Source: Marinobacter xestospongiae | GTDB taxonomy: Bacteria > Pseudomonadota > Gammaproteobacteria > Pseudomonadales > Oleiphilaceae | DNA length: 64,000 bases | Assembly (NCBI RefSeq): GCF_023156385.1 | Contig: NZ_JAKZAK010000002.1 | Location: 62,001-126,000 of the forward strand | Direction of reading: 5' to 3' | Part shown: piece after piece, positions 42,790 through 51,882 of the stretch | How positions within the stretch are numbered: position 1 is the stretch's first letter | How the letters are laid out: each line of letters starts with the position of its first letter | The notes under the pieces: generated by a model | Told to the model about the DNA's origin: nothing | The model's database searches: none | The model's input: only the letters and a program-made list of their open reading frames with translations | Translations under genes and position numbers: made by a program

Positions 42790-43506
42790 TAGTTCCTGCT
42801 GCACACGCAGTTGGATCTGCTCAATCACCCCGGCCTGCCTCATTTCCCGCAGGACCCGGGTCAGTCGTGGAACCAGGTGGGCATGCTTACGATGCAGGAA
42901 GTGGTAAGCCGGCACAACTTCCAACGGCGGCTCCAGGGCAAAAACCCCACTAACGTCTAACTCGGACAGCGTCTTCAGGCCATCCAGGCGTGTCAGCAGG
43001 GCCAGCTGAAAGCGGTTCTTGTCGATGGTCTGCAAAACCTGCTCATAGGTGGGCAGCAGGCTGAAGTCGACATTCAGGGACGACAGCCGCTCTTCAAAGT
43101 GTTTATAGCCCCGGAGAGTCACCACCTGGTATGGCAGCAGGCTCCGGTAGCCATCCACCGGGAAACTGATGTCCTTGCTGAAGACCACATTCTCAATCAG
43201 AAACAGCGGCTCCGGCACCATCACCAGGTTGGGGTACTGCTCCCTAACCACTGCCAGCCGGGCGACCTCGCCATCCACCTGTCCACGGCTCGCCATCTGC
43301 AACGCCCGTTCAGCGGGCAGCTGAAGAATCTCCAGTTCGATTCCCAGTCGACGGTATGCTTCGCGGATGATGGGCTCCTGCACCAGCGTGAGCCCCGAGC
43401 CGGAGAAGGTGGACAACACCATCGTCTCCGCACGAGCCAACCCCGCCCAGGCCATGGAGAACAACGAAATCCAGACCACCGCGAAAAACATCCCAGGTCT
43501 TTCCAT
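42757..43506 (-). CDS. Orphan periplasmic solute-binding protein (SBP_bac_3-like)
   Basis: About 249 residues. The signal peptide (FFAVVWISLFSMAWAGLARA) precedes the mature start ETMVLSTFSGSGLT. The SBP core has EAYRRLGIELEILQLPAERALQMASRGQVDGEVARL and TYEQVLQTIDKNRFQLALL. I start it at ATG 43506, where AGGGAG is 10 nt upstream. No permease gene is adjacent. It lies directly downstream of the chemosensory cluster on the same strand. Its C-terminal codons coincide with the right arm of the inverted-repeat element, so its end may be shaped by that element. Confidence 0.78.
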   Translation of the reverse strand: MERPGMFFAVVWISLFSMAWAGLARAETMVLSTFSGSGLTLVQEPIIREAYRRLGIELEILQLPAERALQMASRGQVDGEVARLAVVREQYPNLVMVPEPLFLIENVVFSKDISFPVDGYRSLLPYQVVTLRGYKHFEERLSSLNVDFSLLPTYEQVLQTIDKNRFQLALLTRLDGLKTLSELDVSGVFALEPPLEVVPAYHFLHRKHAHLVPRLTRVLREMRQAGVIEQIQLRVQQELVSRVVNSLAY

Positions 43507-43623
43507 AGCACCAACACTCCCTGTGATGGGGGAAAGCCACCGTATCCTGCAACCCTCTACGGCGCCGCTGAAGGGCACTGAGACGTTTCGCGCCAGGACA
43601 ACCGCCAGTGTGCAACTATCAAT

Positions 43624-43947
43624 CTAGTCAACACGCTCTCGCGAAGCCAGTGCCGGTCCCATCGATGTACCATTGACCACCAACATCAGGCCCTGGCGTA
43701 TCAATGCCTGACGCAGCGCACCGGGGGGAAGCTGACGCCACAACAGCCACAGGAACAACGCCGCGGTTACTGCCTCGGGCGGCTCCGGGCGGGACCGCCA
43801 GGTGCACTGCAGGGCACGACCACGAAGCTCCGGAGATGCCGATGGCGGGAACAGCGTCTGCAGATCTTTCAGCCCCGGCGGCAACGGCGGGTCAAACATG
43901 GACCCGATGTAGTCGCCGAGGGCCTGATCAGCGTCGCTGGAGGTCAC
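43624..43947 (-). CDS. Uncharacterised protein coupled to cheB
   Basis: A 107-residue protein with no recognised domain. Composition: proline-rich N-terminal part (DPPLPPGLKDLQTLFPP) and one hydrophobic helix (AVTAALFLWLLWRQLPPG). GTG 43947 overlaps the cheB stop by 4 bp (GTGA), indicating translational coupling. It is the last gene of the chemosensory cluster, where the P. aeruginosa Che2 order has no equivalent I recall. A role in the signalling array is possible but unproven. Confidence 0.65.
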   Translation of the reverse strand: MTSSDADQALGDYIGSMFDPPLPPGLKDLQTLFPPSASPELRGRALQCTWRSRPEPPEAVTAALFLWLLWRQLPPGALRQALIRQGLMLVVNGTSMGPALASRERVD

Positions 43948-45008
43948 ACCCGGTTCCCCCGACTGACTCGCTGCAGGTGTTCTACCAGCGTCGCAGCCAT
44001 CGCCCCCAGCGGCACTTCCTCATCTACCGCACCGAGCCTGACGGCCTCTTTTGGCATGCCATACACCACGCAGCTGGCCTCATCCTGGGCGAGGGTTCTG
44101 GCCCCTCGCTGGTGCATCGCCAGCAGTCCAGCGGCGCCATCCTTCCCCATCCCGGTCAGCAGAACGCCAGTTGCACGGGCCCCGCAGCACTGGGCGACGG
44201 AGTCAAACATCACATCCACCGCCGGTCGGTGGCGATGAACCGGTTCGGCGTCCGACAACTGGCAGACCAGATCGGCACCAGACCGCTGTACCAGGAGATG
44301 TCGATCACCAGGCGCCAGATAGGCATGGCCCGGCAGAATCCGTTCCCCCCCTCGGACCTCCGCCACCTTCAACCGGCAGCTGCGATCAAGTCGTTCCGCG
44401 AAGGAGCGGGTAAACCCCGGTGGCATATGCTGGGTCATGACCACCCCGGGCATACCAATGGGTAACTGTTCCAGCAGGGTCTTGATGGCCTCGGTGCCAC
44501 CGGTGGAGGCGCCTATCGCCACCACCTGCTCCGTTCCCTGCACGGACAGCTCTGTCGGCACGGGCCGGCTGGCCCCGGACCTCTGACCTGCCCGACGGCG
44601 GATGGCATCGCGGGCAGCGGCCGCGGCTCGCAGTTTGGTCAGCAGCTCCTCGCGATAGCTCTCAAGGTTGCGGCGGATGTCAAGCTTGGGCTTGGCGACA
44701 AAGTCCACTGCCCCCAGCTCAAGGGCCTTGAGCGTTGCCTCGGCGCCATCTTCGGTAAGTGTGGACACCATCACCACAGGCGTGGGACGGGCTTTCATCA
44801 ATCTCGCCAGGAACGACAGTCCATCCATTCGGGGCATTTCAATATCCAGCGTGATGACGTCCGGGGCATGAGCATTGACCAGATCACGGGCCGCATAGGC
44901 ATCATTCGCGGCCCCAACCAGGTGAAAGCCGGGAGCGGTACGAATCATCTCCCCCAACACCTGCCGTATCAGCGCCGAATCGTCCACCACCAGGACGGAT
45001 ATGGTCAT
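43944..45008 (-). CDS. cheB: Chemotaxis glutamate methylesterase/deamidase
   Basis: A 354-residue enzyme that demethylates receptor glutamates. The receiver domain has phospho-acceptor Asp55 (VITLDIEMPRMDG) and the acidic pocket VLVVDDS. The C-terminal catalytic triad is visible: Ser in AIGASTGGTEAIK, His in MTQHMPPGF, Asp in LTGMGKDGAAGL. The gene lies after cheD in the cluster and overlaps the 107-residue gene. All expected residues are present, so it should be active. Confidence 0.95.
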   Translation of the reverse strand: MTISVLVVDDSALIRQVLGEMIRTAPGFHLVGAANDAYAARDLVNAHAPDVITLDIEMPRMDGLSFLARLMKARPTPVVMVSTLTEDGAEATLKALELGAVDFVAKPKLDIRRNLESYREELLTKLRAAAAARDAIRRRAGQRSGASRPVPTELSVQGTEQVVAIGASTGGTEAIKTLLEQLPIGMPGVVMTQHMPPGFTRSFAERLDRSCRLKVAEVRGGERILPGHAYLAPGDRHLLVQRSGADLVCQLSDAEPVHRHRPAVDVMFDSVAQCCGARATGVLLTGMGKDGAAGLLAMHQRGARTLAQDEASCVVYGMPKEAVRLGAVDEEVPLGAMAATLVEHLQRVSRGNRV

Positions 45009-45052
45009 GATCTTGTCCTCCCCTGATCCCGCCGCTCAAGAAGCCGATATGG

Positions 45053-45652
45053 CTACTGCACAAACAGATCCCAGGCTCCTTCAACGGCTGCCCGTTTTGC
45101 CCGCTCACGGTACTGCCGCTCGCGTTGCTGGATCGTGTCGTTTTTGTAGTTGCGAATTTTCTTGACCCATACCTGACCAGTATCGGTGAACAGGAACACC
45201 TTCCTGGCGCAATCCCCCAGCAGATCCTCCGCCACCAGCGGAATCCCCTCCCGGGCGAGGAAGTCACGCACAAAGACAGCATTACGTTGGCCCACCGGGT
45301 TGTGGGTCATGCCCTCAATTACCTGACCACCGCCAAATACCTTGGCCTGGATACGGCGCCGATCCGCACCCAGCGCCACCAACTGGTTGTACAACAGCTC
45401 CATGGCATGAACACCGTAACGAGCCGAACGCGCCTGATCTCCGTCGCCATTGTCAGGCAGCAGGAAATGATTCATCCCCGCCACACCGGATTCCGGGTCC
45501 AGCAGACAGGCGGCCACACAGGACCCGAGCACGGTCACAATAACCTCGGTATCACGGGTAGCGTAGTACTCCCCCGGCAGTAGTTTGGTTGCCATGCGAC
45601 CGAAATGGCGGTCCAGGTAATGGTCTCTCGCCCACTGCCCCACCGTTGGCAT
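45053..45652 (-). CDS. cheD: Chemoreceptor glutamine deamidase
   Basis: About 199 residues. The CheD core contains the catalytic Cys in VIVTVLGSCVAACLLD, the His in GVAGMNHFLLPD, and KVFGGGQVIEGMTHNPVGQRNA. It deamidates receptor glutamines and can interact with CheC-type phosphatases, none of which is seen here. ATG 45652 shares a base with the cheR stop (TGATG), a tight coupling; a TTG three bases earlier is the alternative. Length is usual. Confidence 0.93.
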   Translation of the reverse strand: MPTVGQWARDHYLDRHFGRMATKLLPGEYYATRDTEVIVTVLGSCVAACLLDPESGVAGMNHFLLPDNGDGDQARSARYGVHAMELLYNQLVALGADRRRIQAKVFGGGQVIEGMTHNPVGQRNAVFVRDFLAREGIPLVAEDLLGDCARKVFLFTDTGQVWVKKIRNYKNDTIQQRERQYRERAKRAAVEGAWDLFVQ

Positions 45653-46503
45653 CAAGCGCGCACCTCGCGCCCCGCCATCGGCACCGCCCGGTAGGTGGTT
45701 TTATCCACCAGCCGCACCCGATCGGACATATGGGCAAAGCTCTCCGAATGCCCGGCAATGTATAGCCCCTCCGGCGACAGCAGTCCCAGCATCCGATCCA
45801 GTAACCGGGCCTGAGTGGGCTTATCAAAGTAGATCATTACATTGCGGCAGAAGATCAGGTCGAAACCGGGCTTTAATGACCATTGCGGTGCCAGCAGGTT
45901 AAGGCTGCGGAACTCCACCAGCTCACGCAGTTGCCGGCGAACCTTGACCCGACCGGTCTGACCACCGGCACCCTTCAGGAAAAACCGTTTCAGGCGCTCC
46001 CGGCTGATATCCCGTACCCGCTCCAGGTCATAGATGCCGGCAGCGGCAACCGCCAGTACCCGGCTATCGATATCGGTAGCCAGAATCTTGACCGGTGGAG
46101 CCTCCCCCAAAGCTTCCAACGCCGCAATGGCCATTGAATAGGGCTCCTCCCCGGTACTGGACGCCGCACACCAGAGCCGGAAGCGATGGCCGGGGGCGGC
46201 GTGGGCCTGCAGGTAACGCTTCAAGAGATCGAAATGATGGGACTCCCGAAAGAATGCCGTCAGGTTAGTGGTCAGGGCATTGACGAACTCCTGCTGCTCC
46301 TCACCGTGGTGCCGAAGGTACATCAGATAGTCCGCAAAGCTCGCCAGCCCCAGGGCCCGCAGCCGTCGGGAGATTCGGCTGTACACCAACTGCTGTTTGC
46401 TGTCGGACATGCTGATACCGGCGACCTGATACAGCCGTTGGCGAATAGCGTCGAAGTCCTCCCGGCGGTAAGGGAACTCCCGATCGGGTTCGTTGACTGT
46501 CAT
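45652..46503 (-). CDS. cheR: Chemotaxis receptor methyltransferase
   Basis: A 283-residue SAM-dependent methyltransferase that methylates receptor glutamates. Motifs: HFDLLKRYLQAHAAPGHRFRLWCAASSTGEEPYSMAI (SAM site), ILATDIDSRVLAVAA, and FDLIFCRNVMIYFDKPTQARLL. The beta-subdomain region that recognises tether pentapeptides should be present at this length. The upstream receptor ends in DWESF, a likely binding partner. It is coupled to cheD by a shared TGATG. Confidence 0.95.
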   Translation of the reverse strand: MTVNEPDREFPYRREDFDAIRQRLYQVAGISMSDSKQQLVYSRISRRLRALGLASFADYLMYLRHHGEEQQEFVNALTTNLTAFFRESHHFDLLKRYLQAHAAPGHRFRLWCAASSTGEEPYSMAIAALEALGEAPPVKILATDIDSRVLAVAAAGIYDLERVRDISRERLKRFFLKGAGGQTGRVKVRRQLRELVEFRSLNLLAPQWSLKPGFDLIFCRNVMIYFDKPTQARLLDRMLGLLSPEGLYIAGHSESFAHMSDRVRLVDKTTYRAVPMAGREVRA

Positions 46504-46528
46504 GGCAATGACCGCTGCTCAGCGCCGC

Positions 46529-48928
46529 CTAGAAGGATTCCCAATCGTCGTCATCCTCACTCTCCGGCGCATTGACCTTGCCGGGCCTGGCAGCGGGTTT
46601 GCGAACCGAGGCGGCTGTTGCCGGCCTGGCTGCCGGTCGCGACGGCGCCATCGGTGCCATCGGTGCCATCGGTGCCACAGAGGCTGCCGTGCCACTGTCA
46701 TCAAGCCGGAACACACTGACGTTGTGCTGAAGCTGTCCCGCCTGCGACTGCAGGCTTTCTGCCGCGGCCGCGGCCTCTTCCACCAGCGCCGCATTCTGCT
46801 GGGTCATCTCGTCCATCTGGCCAACTGCCGTATTGACTTCTTCGATACCACTGGCCTGTTCCACCGACGCAGCGGCGATCTCCGACATAATGTCGTTAAC
46901 CCGTTTAATGGCCGTCACGATCTCGGTCATGGTCTCGCCGGACTTGTTCACCAGGGTATTGCCACCTTCGATCTTGGCCACCGAATCGGAGATCAGCTGT
47001 TTGATATCCTTGGCAGCGTCTGCAGAACGCTGGGCCAGGGTACGCACCTCCGAGGCGACCACGGCAAACCCCCGGCCCTGCTCACCGGCCCGGGCCGCCT
47101 CGACCGCAGCATTGAGCGCCAGGATATTGGTCTGGAACGCAATGCCATCAATCACCCCAATGATGTCGTTGATCTTCTGGGCCGATTGGTTGATGGACTC
47201 CATGGTGGTCACCACCTGACGGATCAGATCACCGCCGTCGGTGGCCACATCGGTCGCCTGTTCCGCCAGGACATTGGCCTGCTTGGCGTTGTCGGTGTTG
47301 GTCCGAACGGTGGAGGTCAGTTCTTCAATGCTGGAAGCGGTTTCTTCAAGACTGGACGCCTGCTGCTCGGTTCGGGCCGACAGGTCTGCGTTACCCTGGG
47401 CAATCTCATTGGAGGCCGTCAGAATGGTGTCTGACGCCCCCCGGATTTCTCCGAGCATCCGTGTCAGGTTTTCAGTGGTGCGGTTGCAGAAGTCTTTCAG
47501 CTTCAGGAAGGTGCCCTGGTACTCCGCATCCACTCTCTCGGTCAGATCACCCTCGGCGATAGCGCCCAGCACCCGGGCGATGTCATTCAGACCTTTGTCC
47601 GAGGTATCCATCAACTGGTTGAGGCCGTTGGCCAGCTCCAGGAAGAAACCCTCCTTGCCATCCTGGGGAATACGCTGACTGAAGTCTCCGGCCGAGGCCG
47701 CCTGAACCAGAGTAGTCACGTCATTGGCGGCCTTGAGTTCGTGGGTCCGGTCCAGCCACTCGACGACGGTTCCCAGGCGTTCCTGACCGGCGCCGAAGAT
47801 GGGATTGGCGATCAGCCCAAAAGTCTTGTCGCCCAGGGTGATCTGGCCACGGTAAGTGCCCTGTAGATTGCCCAGCAGTTGCATCTGGTGGGCCGGATTC
47901 TTGTGGAAGCGATCGATACTGCCATTGAGTATGCGATCGACATCAAACTGCGGCAGGTCGCGGCGAATCTGTGCTTCCGCATTCCGCAACATATCCTCCA
48001 CCGCCTTGTTCATATACACCACGTTGCGATCAGCATCGGCGATCATGATGTTGTTGCTGGAGTTGTCCACCGCCTGCCGGATACGGGTGTTGAATACCGC
48101 CGCGGCTTCCACTTCCAGCTCCTGGGTGCGGTCCTTCCACTCCACCACGGTACCGAGTCGGCGACCGTCCCTGGCAAATATGGGATTGGCAATCAGCCCG
48201 AAGGTGTGGCTCCCGAGGCGGATTTCAGCCCGGTGGGTTGACGTCAACCGTTCCAGCATCTGCATCTGGTGAGCCGGGTTCTTGTGGAAGCGGTCGATGC
48301 TGTTGTTCAGCACACCATCAACCTGGAAGTTGGGCAGATCCTTGCGGATCTCCGACTCAGCGTCCTGCAACATGCGGCGCACGGAGTCGTTCATGTAAAC
48401 CACGTTGCGCTCCGCATCGGCAATCATGATGTTGGTGTTTGCACTGTCTACGGCCTGACGGATGCGTACGTTGAATTCGGATTCCCGTTCGCCTTCCACC
48501 AGCCGTTCACGCAGGCGCAGCAAATGGGCACCCAAGCCCTTACTGTGGTCTGGCGAAAGCAATGCCTGGTCCAGCCGCTGGTCCGCCAGCGCTTCAGCCG
48601 CCAGCCGCAACTCGCGGGGCTCGCCCCCAAGGGCCCCCTGAAGGCGACGGACCGCCAGGTAAATCAGCAGACCGCCGACAATCACCGTCAGCAGGTTGAA
48701 GGCCATCAACATCATCACCAGGGAGTCGTTACCGGCGCCCAGCAACGCAACCAGGCTGAGGACCAACACAAGTATCAACGGCACTCCGGCTGATAGCTGG
48801 AGCTGACGGGACACCGGCAAGCCAAATCCGGGCACCGGGGAAGCAGTCGCACCCGCACCGGCCGCAGCCTGCCCGGAACCGTGATAGGGGGAATCACTGC
48901 TGAGGGTGTGAGACGGATTAGTTGGCAT
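46529..48928 (-). CDS. Methyl-accepting chemotaxis protein with two PAS domains and DWESF tether
   Basis: A 799-residue receptor. TM1 (about 49-64) and TM2 (about 71-92) enclose a loop of only about six residues, so sensing is not periplasmic. Two near-duplicate PAS modules follow (about 150-270 and 272-395), each with NIMIAD-x-RNVVYMN and IDRFHKNPAHQMQ. A HAMP-like segment and the MCP signalling domain ([36 protein letters not shown]) come next. A linker with APMAPMAPM leads to the C-terminal pentapeptide DWESF. It overlaps cheW by 11 bp and takes the aer2/mcpB position of the P. aeruginosa Che2 cluster. Whether the PAS pair binds heme or flavin is open. Confidence 0.93.
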   Translation of the reverse strand: MPTNPSHTLSSDSPYHGSGQAAAGAGATASPVPGFGLPVSRQLQLSAGVPLILVLVLSLVALLGAGNDSLVMMLMAFNLLTVIVGGLLIYLAVRRLQGALGGEPRELRLAAEALADQRLDQALLSPDHSKGLGAHLLRLRERLVEGERESEFNVRIRQAVDSANTNIMIADAERNVVYMNDSVRRMLQDAESEIRKDLPNFQVDGVLNNSIDRFHKNPAHQMQMLERLTSTHRAEIRLGSHTFGLIANPIFARDGRRLGTVVEWKDRTQELEVEAAAVFNTRIRQAVDNSSNNIMIADADRNVVYMNKAVEDMLRNAEAQIRRDLPQFDVDRILNGSIDRFHKNPAHQMQLLGNLQGTYRGQITLGDKTFGLIANPIFGAGQERLGTVVEWLDRTHELKAANDVTTLVQAASAGDFSQRIPQDGKEGFFLELANGLNQLMDTSDKGLNDIARVLGAIAEGDLTERVDAEYQGTFLKLKDFCNRTTENLTRMLGEIRGASDTILTASNEIAQGNADLSARTEQQASSLEETASSIEELTSTVRTNTDNAKQANVLAEQATDVATDGGDLIRQVVTTMESINQSAQKINDIIGVIDGIAFQTNILALNAAVEAARAGEQGRGFAVVASEVRTLAQRSADAAKDIKQLISDSVAKIEGGNTLVNKSGETMTEIVTAIKRVNDIMSEIAAASVEQASGIEEVNTAVGQMDEMTQQNAALVEEAAAAAESLQSQAGQLQHNVSVFRLDDSGTAASVAPMAPMAPMAPSRPAARPATAASVRKPAARPGKVNAPESEDDDDWESF

Positions 48929-49436
48929 TTTCGGACTCCTGGGTGGCGATATCCACTAGACCAAGTTCGTTGCTGGTGATCAGTGCCTCGATGTTCACAA
49001 GGATCACCATGTGCTCCTGCACCCTGGCCAGACCGACCAGGAAACGGCTGTCAAACGCCACCCCGAATTCCGGTGGCGGTCGGCGTTCCTCCCTCGACAG
49101 GGCAATGACATCGGACACTCCATCCACCACGATCCCCACCATGCGCTCATGAACCTGGAGCACGATGACAATCGTGAACTCGTTGTAGGTGGCTTCACCG
49201 ACATTGAATTTGATCCGCAGATCGACAATGGGAACGATGTCTCCCCGCAGATTGATCACCCCCTTGATGAAATCCGGGGCATTGGCGATGCGGGTAACCG
49301 ACTCATAACCCCGGATTTCCTTGACCGCCATAATGTCCAGGGCGTAGTGCTCGTCCCCCAGGGAAAAGGTCAGGTACTCCCGTACATCGGTCCGGGTCAC
49401 CTGGGCCCCATCACCCTGGTCCTTCTGTCTGCTCAT
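48918..49436 (-). CDS. cheW: Chemotaxis coupling protein
   Basis: A 172-residue CheW protein linking receptor and CheA. Landmarks: EYLTFSLGDEHYALDIMAVKEIRGYESVTRIANAP, GVINLRGDIVPIVDLRIKFNV and VVDGVSDVIALSREE. The stop overlaps the receptor start by 11 bp and the ATG overlaps the cheA stop by 4 bp. All motifs are conserved. Confidence 0.95.
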   Translation of the reverse strand: MSRQKDQGDGAQVTRTDVREYLTFSLGDEHYALDIMAVKEIRGYESVTRIANAPDFIKGVINLRGDIVPIVDLRIKFNVGEATYNEFTIVIVLQVHERMVGIVVDGVSDVIALSREERRPPPEFGVAFDSRFLVGLARVQEHMVILVNIEALITSNELGLVDIATQESENAN

Positions 49437-51361
49437 ATGGCCTCCTCAATCGGGTCCTGGACAATGTCAGCGAGCGACTCCACATCCAGGATCATTGCCA
49501 CACTGCCGTCACCCATGATGGTGGCCCCGGCGGTGCCAGGTACCCGCTTGTAGTGCTGTTCCAGACTCTTGATCACCACCTGCTGTTGCCCCACCAGCTC
49601 ATCCACCACCAGGCCGTAGCGTCGTTTGGTGGTTTCAATCAGCACCACGATGGCGTCTGCCGGATCACGGTGCCGGGGCGTCACATCCATCACATCGCCC
49701 AGCGGCAACAACGGCCAGTATTCCTCCCGGACATGCAACAGGTTGGAGCCGGCCAAACGGTTCAGGTTGGCCGCTGGCGGCTGCATCGATTCCACGATGC
49801 TCACCAGCGGAATGATGAACGTCTGACCACCCACCGAGACGCCCATGCCATCGACAATGGCCAGGGTAAGCGGCAACTGGATGGTGAAGGTCGATCCCTG
49901 ATGCTCCGAACTGGCAATCTCGATGCGGCCGCCCAGCTGCTGGATGTTGCGACGTACCACGTCCATCCCGACGCCCCGGCCGGACACGTCCGTGACCTGT
50001 TCGGCGGTGGAAAAGCCCGGCTGGAAGATCAACTCCCAGACCTCCTGATCCGGCAGATCGTCACTGGCAGCCAGACCGTTCTCCCGGGCCTTGGCAAGGA
50101 TGCGCTCCCGGTTCAGGCCGGCGCCGTCATCACTGATTGCGATCACAATGCTGCCACCACGCTGACTGGCGCTGATCACGATGGTGCCCTGCTCCGGCTT
50201 GCCCGCCGCCCGACGGCGATCCGGGGTCTCAATGCCGTGATCAATGCTGTTGCGAACCAGATGGGTCAACGGATCCACTAGCTTCTCGATCAGCCCCTTG
50301 TCCAGCTCGGTCTGGGTGCCTTCCAGCACCAGCTCTACCTTCTTATCCAGCTTTCCGGCAAGGTCCCGCACCACCCGGGGGAAGCGGTTGAACACAAACG
50401 ACACCGGGATCATCCGGATCGACATCACCGATTCCTGAATCTCACGGGTATGCCGTTCCAGTTCCGCCAGTACAGTGGCCATCTTCATCGGGTCGAGATT
50501 CTCCGGATCTTCCCCCAATACCTTGAGCATGGACTGGGTGATCACCAGTTCCCCTACCAGGTTGATCAGCGAATCCACCTTGTCGACGCCCACGCGGATG
50601 GTCGCCGACTCGCTGGTCGCTGCCGCCTTGCTTTTGCGGAGCGCAGCCTGTTGACCCGCACCGGCCGCCGCTGCACCAGGAGAACTCGGGACGCTGTCGG
50701 GGTTCGCCTCAGCAGGGGCCGTCGGCTCGTCAAAGAAACCAAACGCCGCCGACGCATCGACATCCGGCCCGGCACCGGAATCGGCAGGCGGACCAGCGCC
50801 CGATGCCGGGTCATCCTCAAACAGGCCCCAGCCGGCGTCGTCGCGGTCCGCTGAATCCGTGTTGGCCGAATCGCAGTCGGCTTCTTCGGCCGGCGGATCG
50901 TCAAAGAAACCAAACGCATCGGATTCGGCATCGGCCTGCAACGCGGCCACGTCGTCCCGCTCACCGGCGCCTTTGCAGGCCAACACCTGCTCCAGCTCCT
51001 TGGTCACGCTGGCGACTTCATCCCAGTCCGGCTCGGCTTCCTCGCGGTAACGTTCCAGAATTCGACGGAGGCAGTCGACCACTGACAACAGCAAGTCGAT
51101 CAATGCGTTATCGGGATGCCGCTGGCCCTGGCGCAGTTGATCCAGCAGGTTCTCCATCACATGGGTGATCTGGCCCAGGGCCGAAAAGCCGAAGATGCCA
51201 CTGCCGCCCTTGATCGAATGGGCAGCACGAAAGATGCTGTTGAGGTCCTCCGGGTCCGGCTGGCCCAGGTCGAGGTCCATCAGCCGTTGTTCCATGGTAT
51301 CCAGGTGTTCCTGGCTCTCCTCGAAGAACACCGTATGGAACTGGTTCAGGTCGATGCTCAT
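49433..51361 (-). CDS. cheA: Chemotaxis histidine kinase
   Basis: A 642-residue kinase. Hpt domain with phospho-His48 (IFRAAHSIKGGSGIFG), then an acidic disordered linker (about 130-225) instead of a clear P2 domain. In the linker a short motif repeats three times: AFGFFDDP, GWGLFEDDP and AFGFFDEP. Dimerisation and ATP-binding domains follow (HLVRNSIDHGIETPDRR, SDDGAGLNRERILAKA, FSTAEQVTDVSGRGVGMDVVRRN), and then the CheW-like end. The repeated GFF-type motif could be the docking site for CheY or CheB. The gene is preceded by cheY. Confidence 0.95.
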   Translation of the reverse strand: MSIDLNQFHTVFFEESQEHLDTMEQRLMDLDLGQPDPEDLNSIFRAAHSIKGGSGIFGFSALGQITHVMENLLDQLRQGQRHPDNALIDLLLSVVDCLRRILERYREEAEPDWDEVASVTKELEQVLACKGAGERDDVAALQADAESDAFGFFDDPPAEEADCDSANTDSADRDDAGWGLFEDDPASGAGPPADSGAGPDVDASAAFGFFDEPTAPAEANPDSVPSSPGAAAAGAGQQAALRKSKAAATSESATIRVGVDKVDSLINLVGELVITQSMLKVLGEDPENLDPMKMATVLAELERHTREIQESVMSIRMIPVSFVFNRFPRVVRDLAGKLDKKVELVLEGTQTELDKGLIEKLVDPLTHLVRNSIDHGIETPDRRRAAGKPEQGTIVISASQRGGSIVIAISDDGAGLNRERILAKARENGLAASDDLPDQEVWELIFQPGFSTAEQVTDVSGRGVGMDVVRRNIQQLGGRIEIASSEHQGSTFTIQLPLTLAIVDGMGVSVGGQTFIIPLVSIVESMQPPAANLNRLAGSNLLHVREEYWPLLPLGDVMDVTPRHRDPADAIVVLIETTKRRYGLVVDELVGQQQVVIKSLEQHYKRVPGTAGATIMGDGSVAMILDVESLADIVQDPIEEAI

Positions 51362-51380
51362 GGCAGTCTCCGGAACTGCC

Positions 51381-51746
51381 CTAACGCAGGACTTTGGCGG
51401 TGATCTCCAACAGATTGGCGGGGTTGAACGGTTTCACCATCCAGCCCGTGGCGCCGGCCGACCGGCCCTTGGCTTTCATGTCATCGCTGGCCTCGGTGGT
51501 CAGCACCACGATCGGTGTGCGCCCGTAGCTGGCCATGGAACGCAGGCTCTTGATCAGGGTCAGGCCATCCATCTTCGGCATGTTCTGGTCGGTCAACACA
51601 AAGTCGTAACGGGTGGTTTTGCACAGATCCAGTGCCTGCTGACCATCGGCCGCGGCCGTCACCTGATAGCCACCGGTTTTAAGCGTATGCTCCACCATCT
51701 GTCGGATCGACGCGGAGTCATCAACAATCAAAACGTGCTTGCCCAT
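51381..51746 (-). CDS. cheY: Chemotaxis response regulator
   Basis: A 121-residue single receiver domain. Phospho-acceptor Asp53 (FVLTDQNMPKMDG), acidic pair VDDSAS, Thr in PIVVLTTEAS and Lys in WMVKPFNPANL are in place. It is the first gene of the cheY-cheA-cheW-mcp run. It is probably the output or phosphate-sink regulator of this pathway; nothing in the sequence says whether it binds the flagellar motor. GGAGAG precedes the ATG. Confidence 0.95.
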   Translation of the reverse strand: MGKHVLIVDDSASIRQMVEHTLKTGGYQVTAAADGQQALDLCKTTRYDFVLTDQNMPKMDGLTLIKSLRSMASYGRTPIVVLTTEASDDMKAKGRSAGATGWMVKPFNPANLLEITAKVLR

Positions 51747-51821
51747 ATACTCTCTCCAGAAGGTCGGAATGCATGGGGAGCTGACGACGGCTCCCTTGTC
51801 GTGTTTTTTAGTCTTTGTTTG

Positions 51822-51845
51822 TAGATCGTTATTTATAGATCGTTA
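51822..51845. repeat. Direct repeat TAGATCGTTA upstream of cheY
   Basis: TAGATCGTTA occurs at 51822-51831 and again at 51836-51845, a 14-bp period, in the AT-rich 136-bp gap between cheY and the second receptor gene. It could be a binding site in the cheY promoter region. No sigma-28 signature is visible. Confidence 0.4.
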
Positions 51846-51882
51846 GCTATGATTCGCTGTTTGGCAGTCGCTACTGATGCCG

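Noticed and set aside
42540..42792. Open frames on both strands in the inverted-repeat element as transposase remnants
   Set aside because: They mirror the palindromes and have no transposase motif; the region is explained by inverted repeats.
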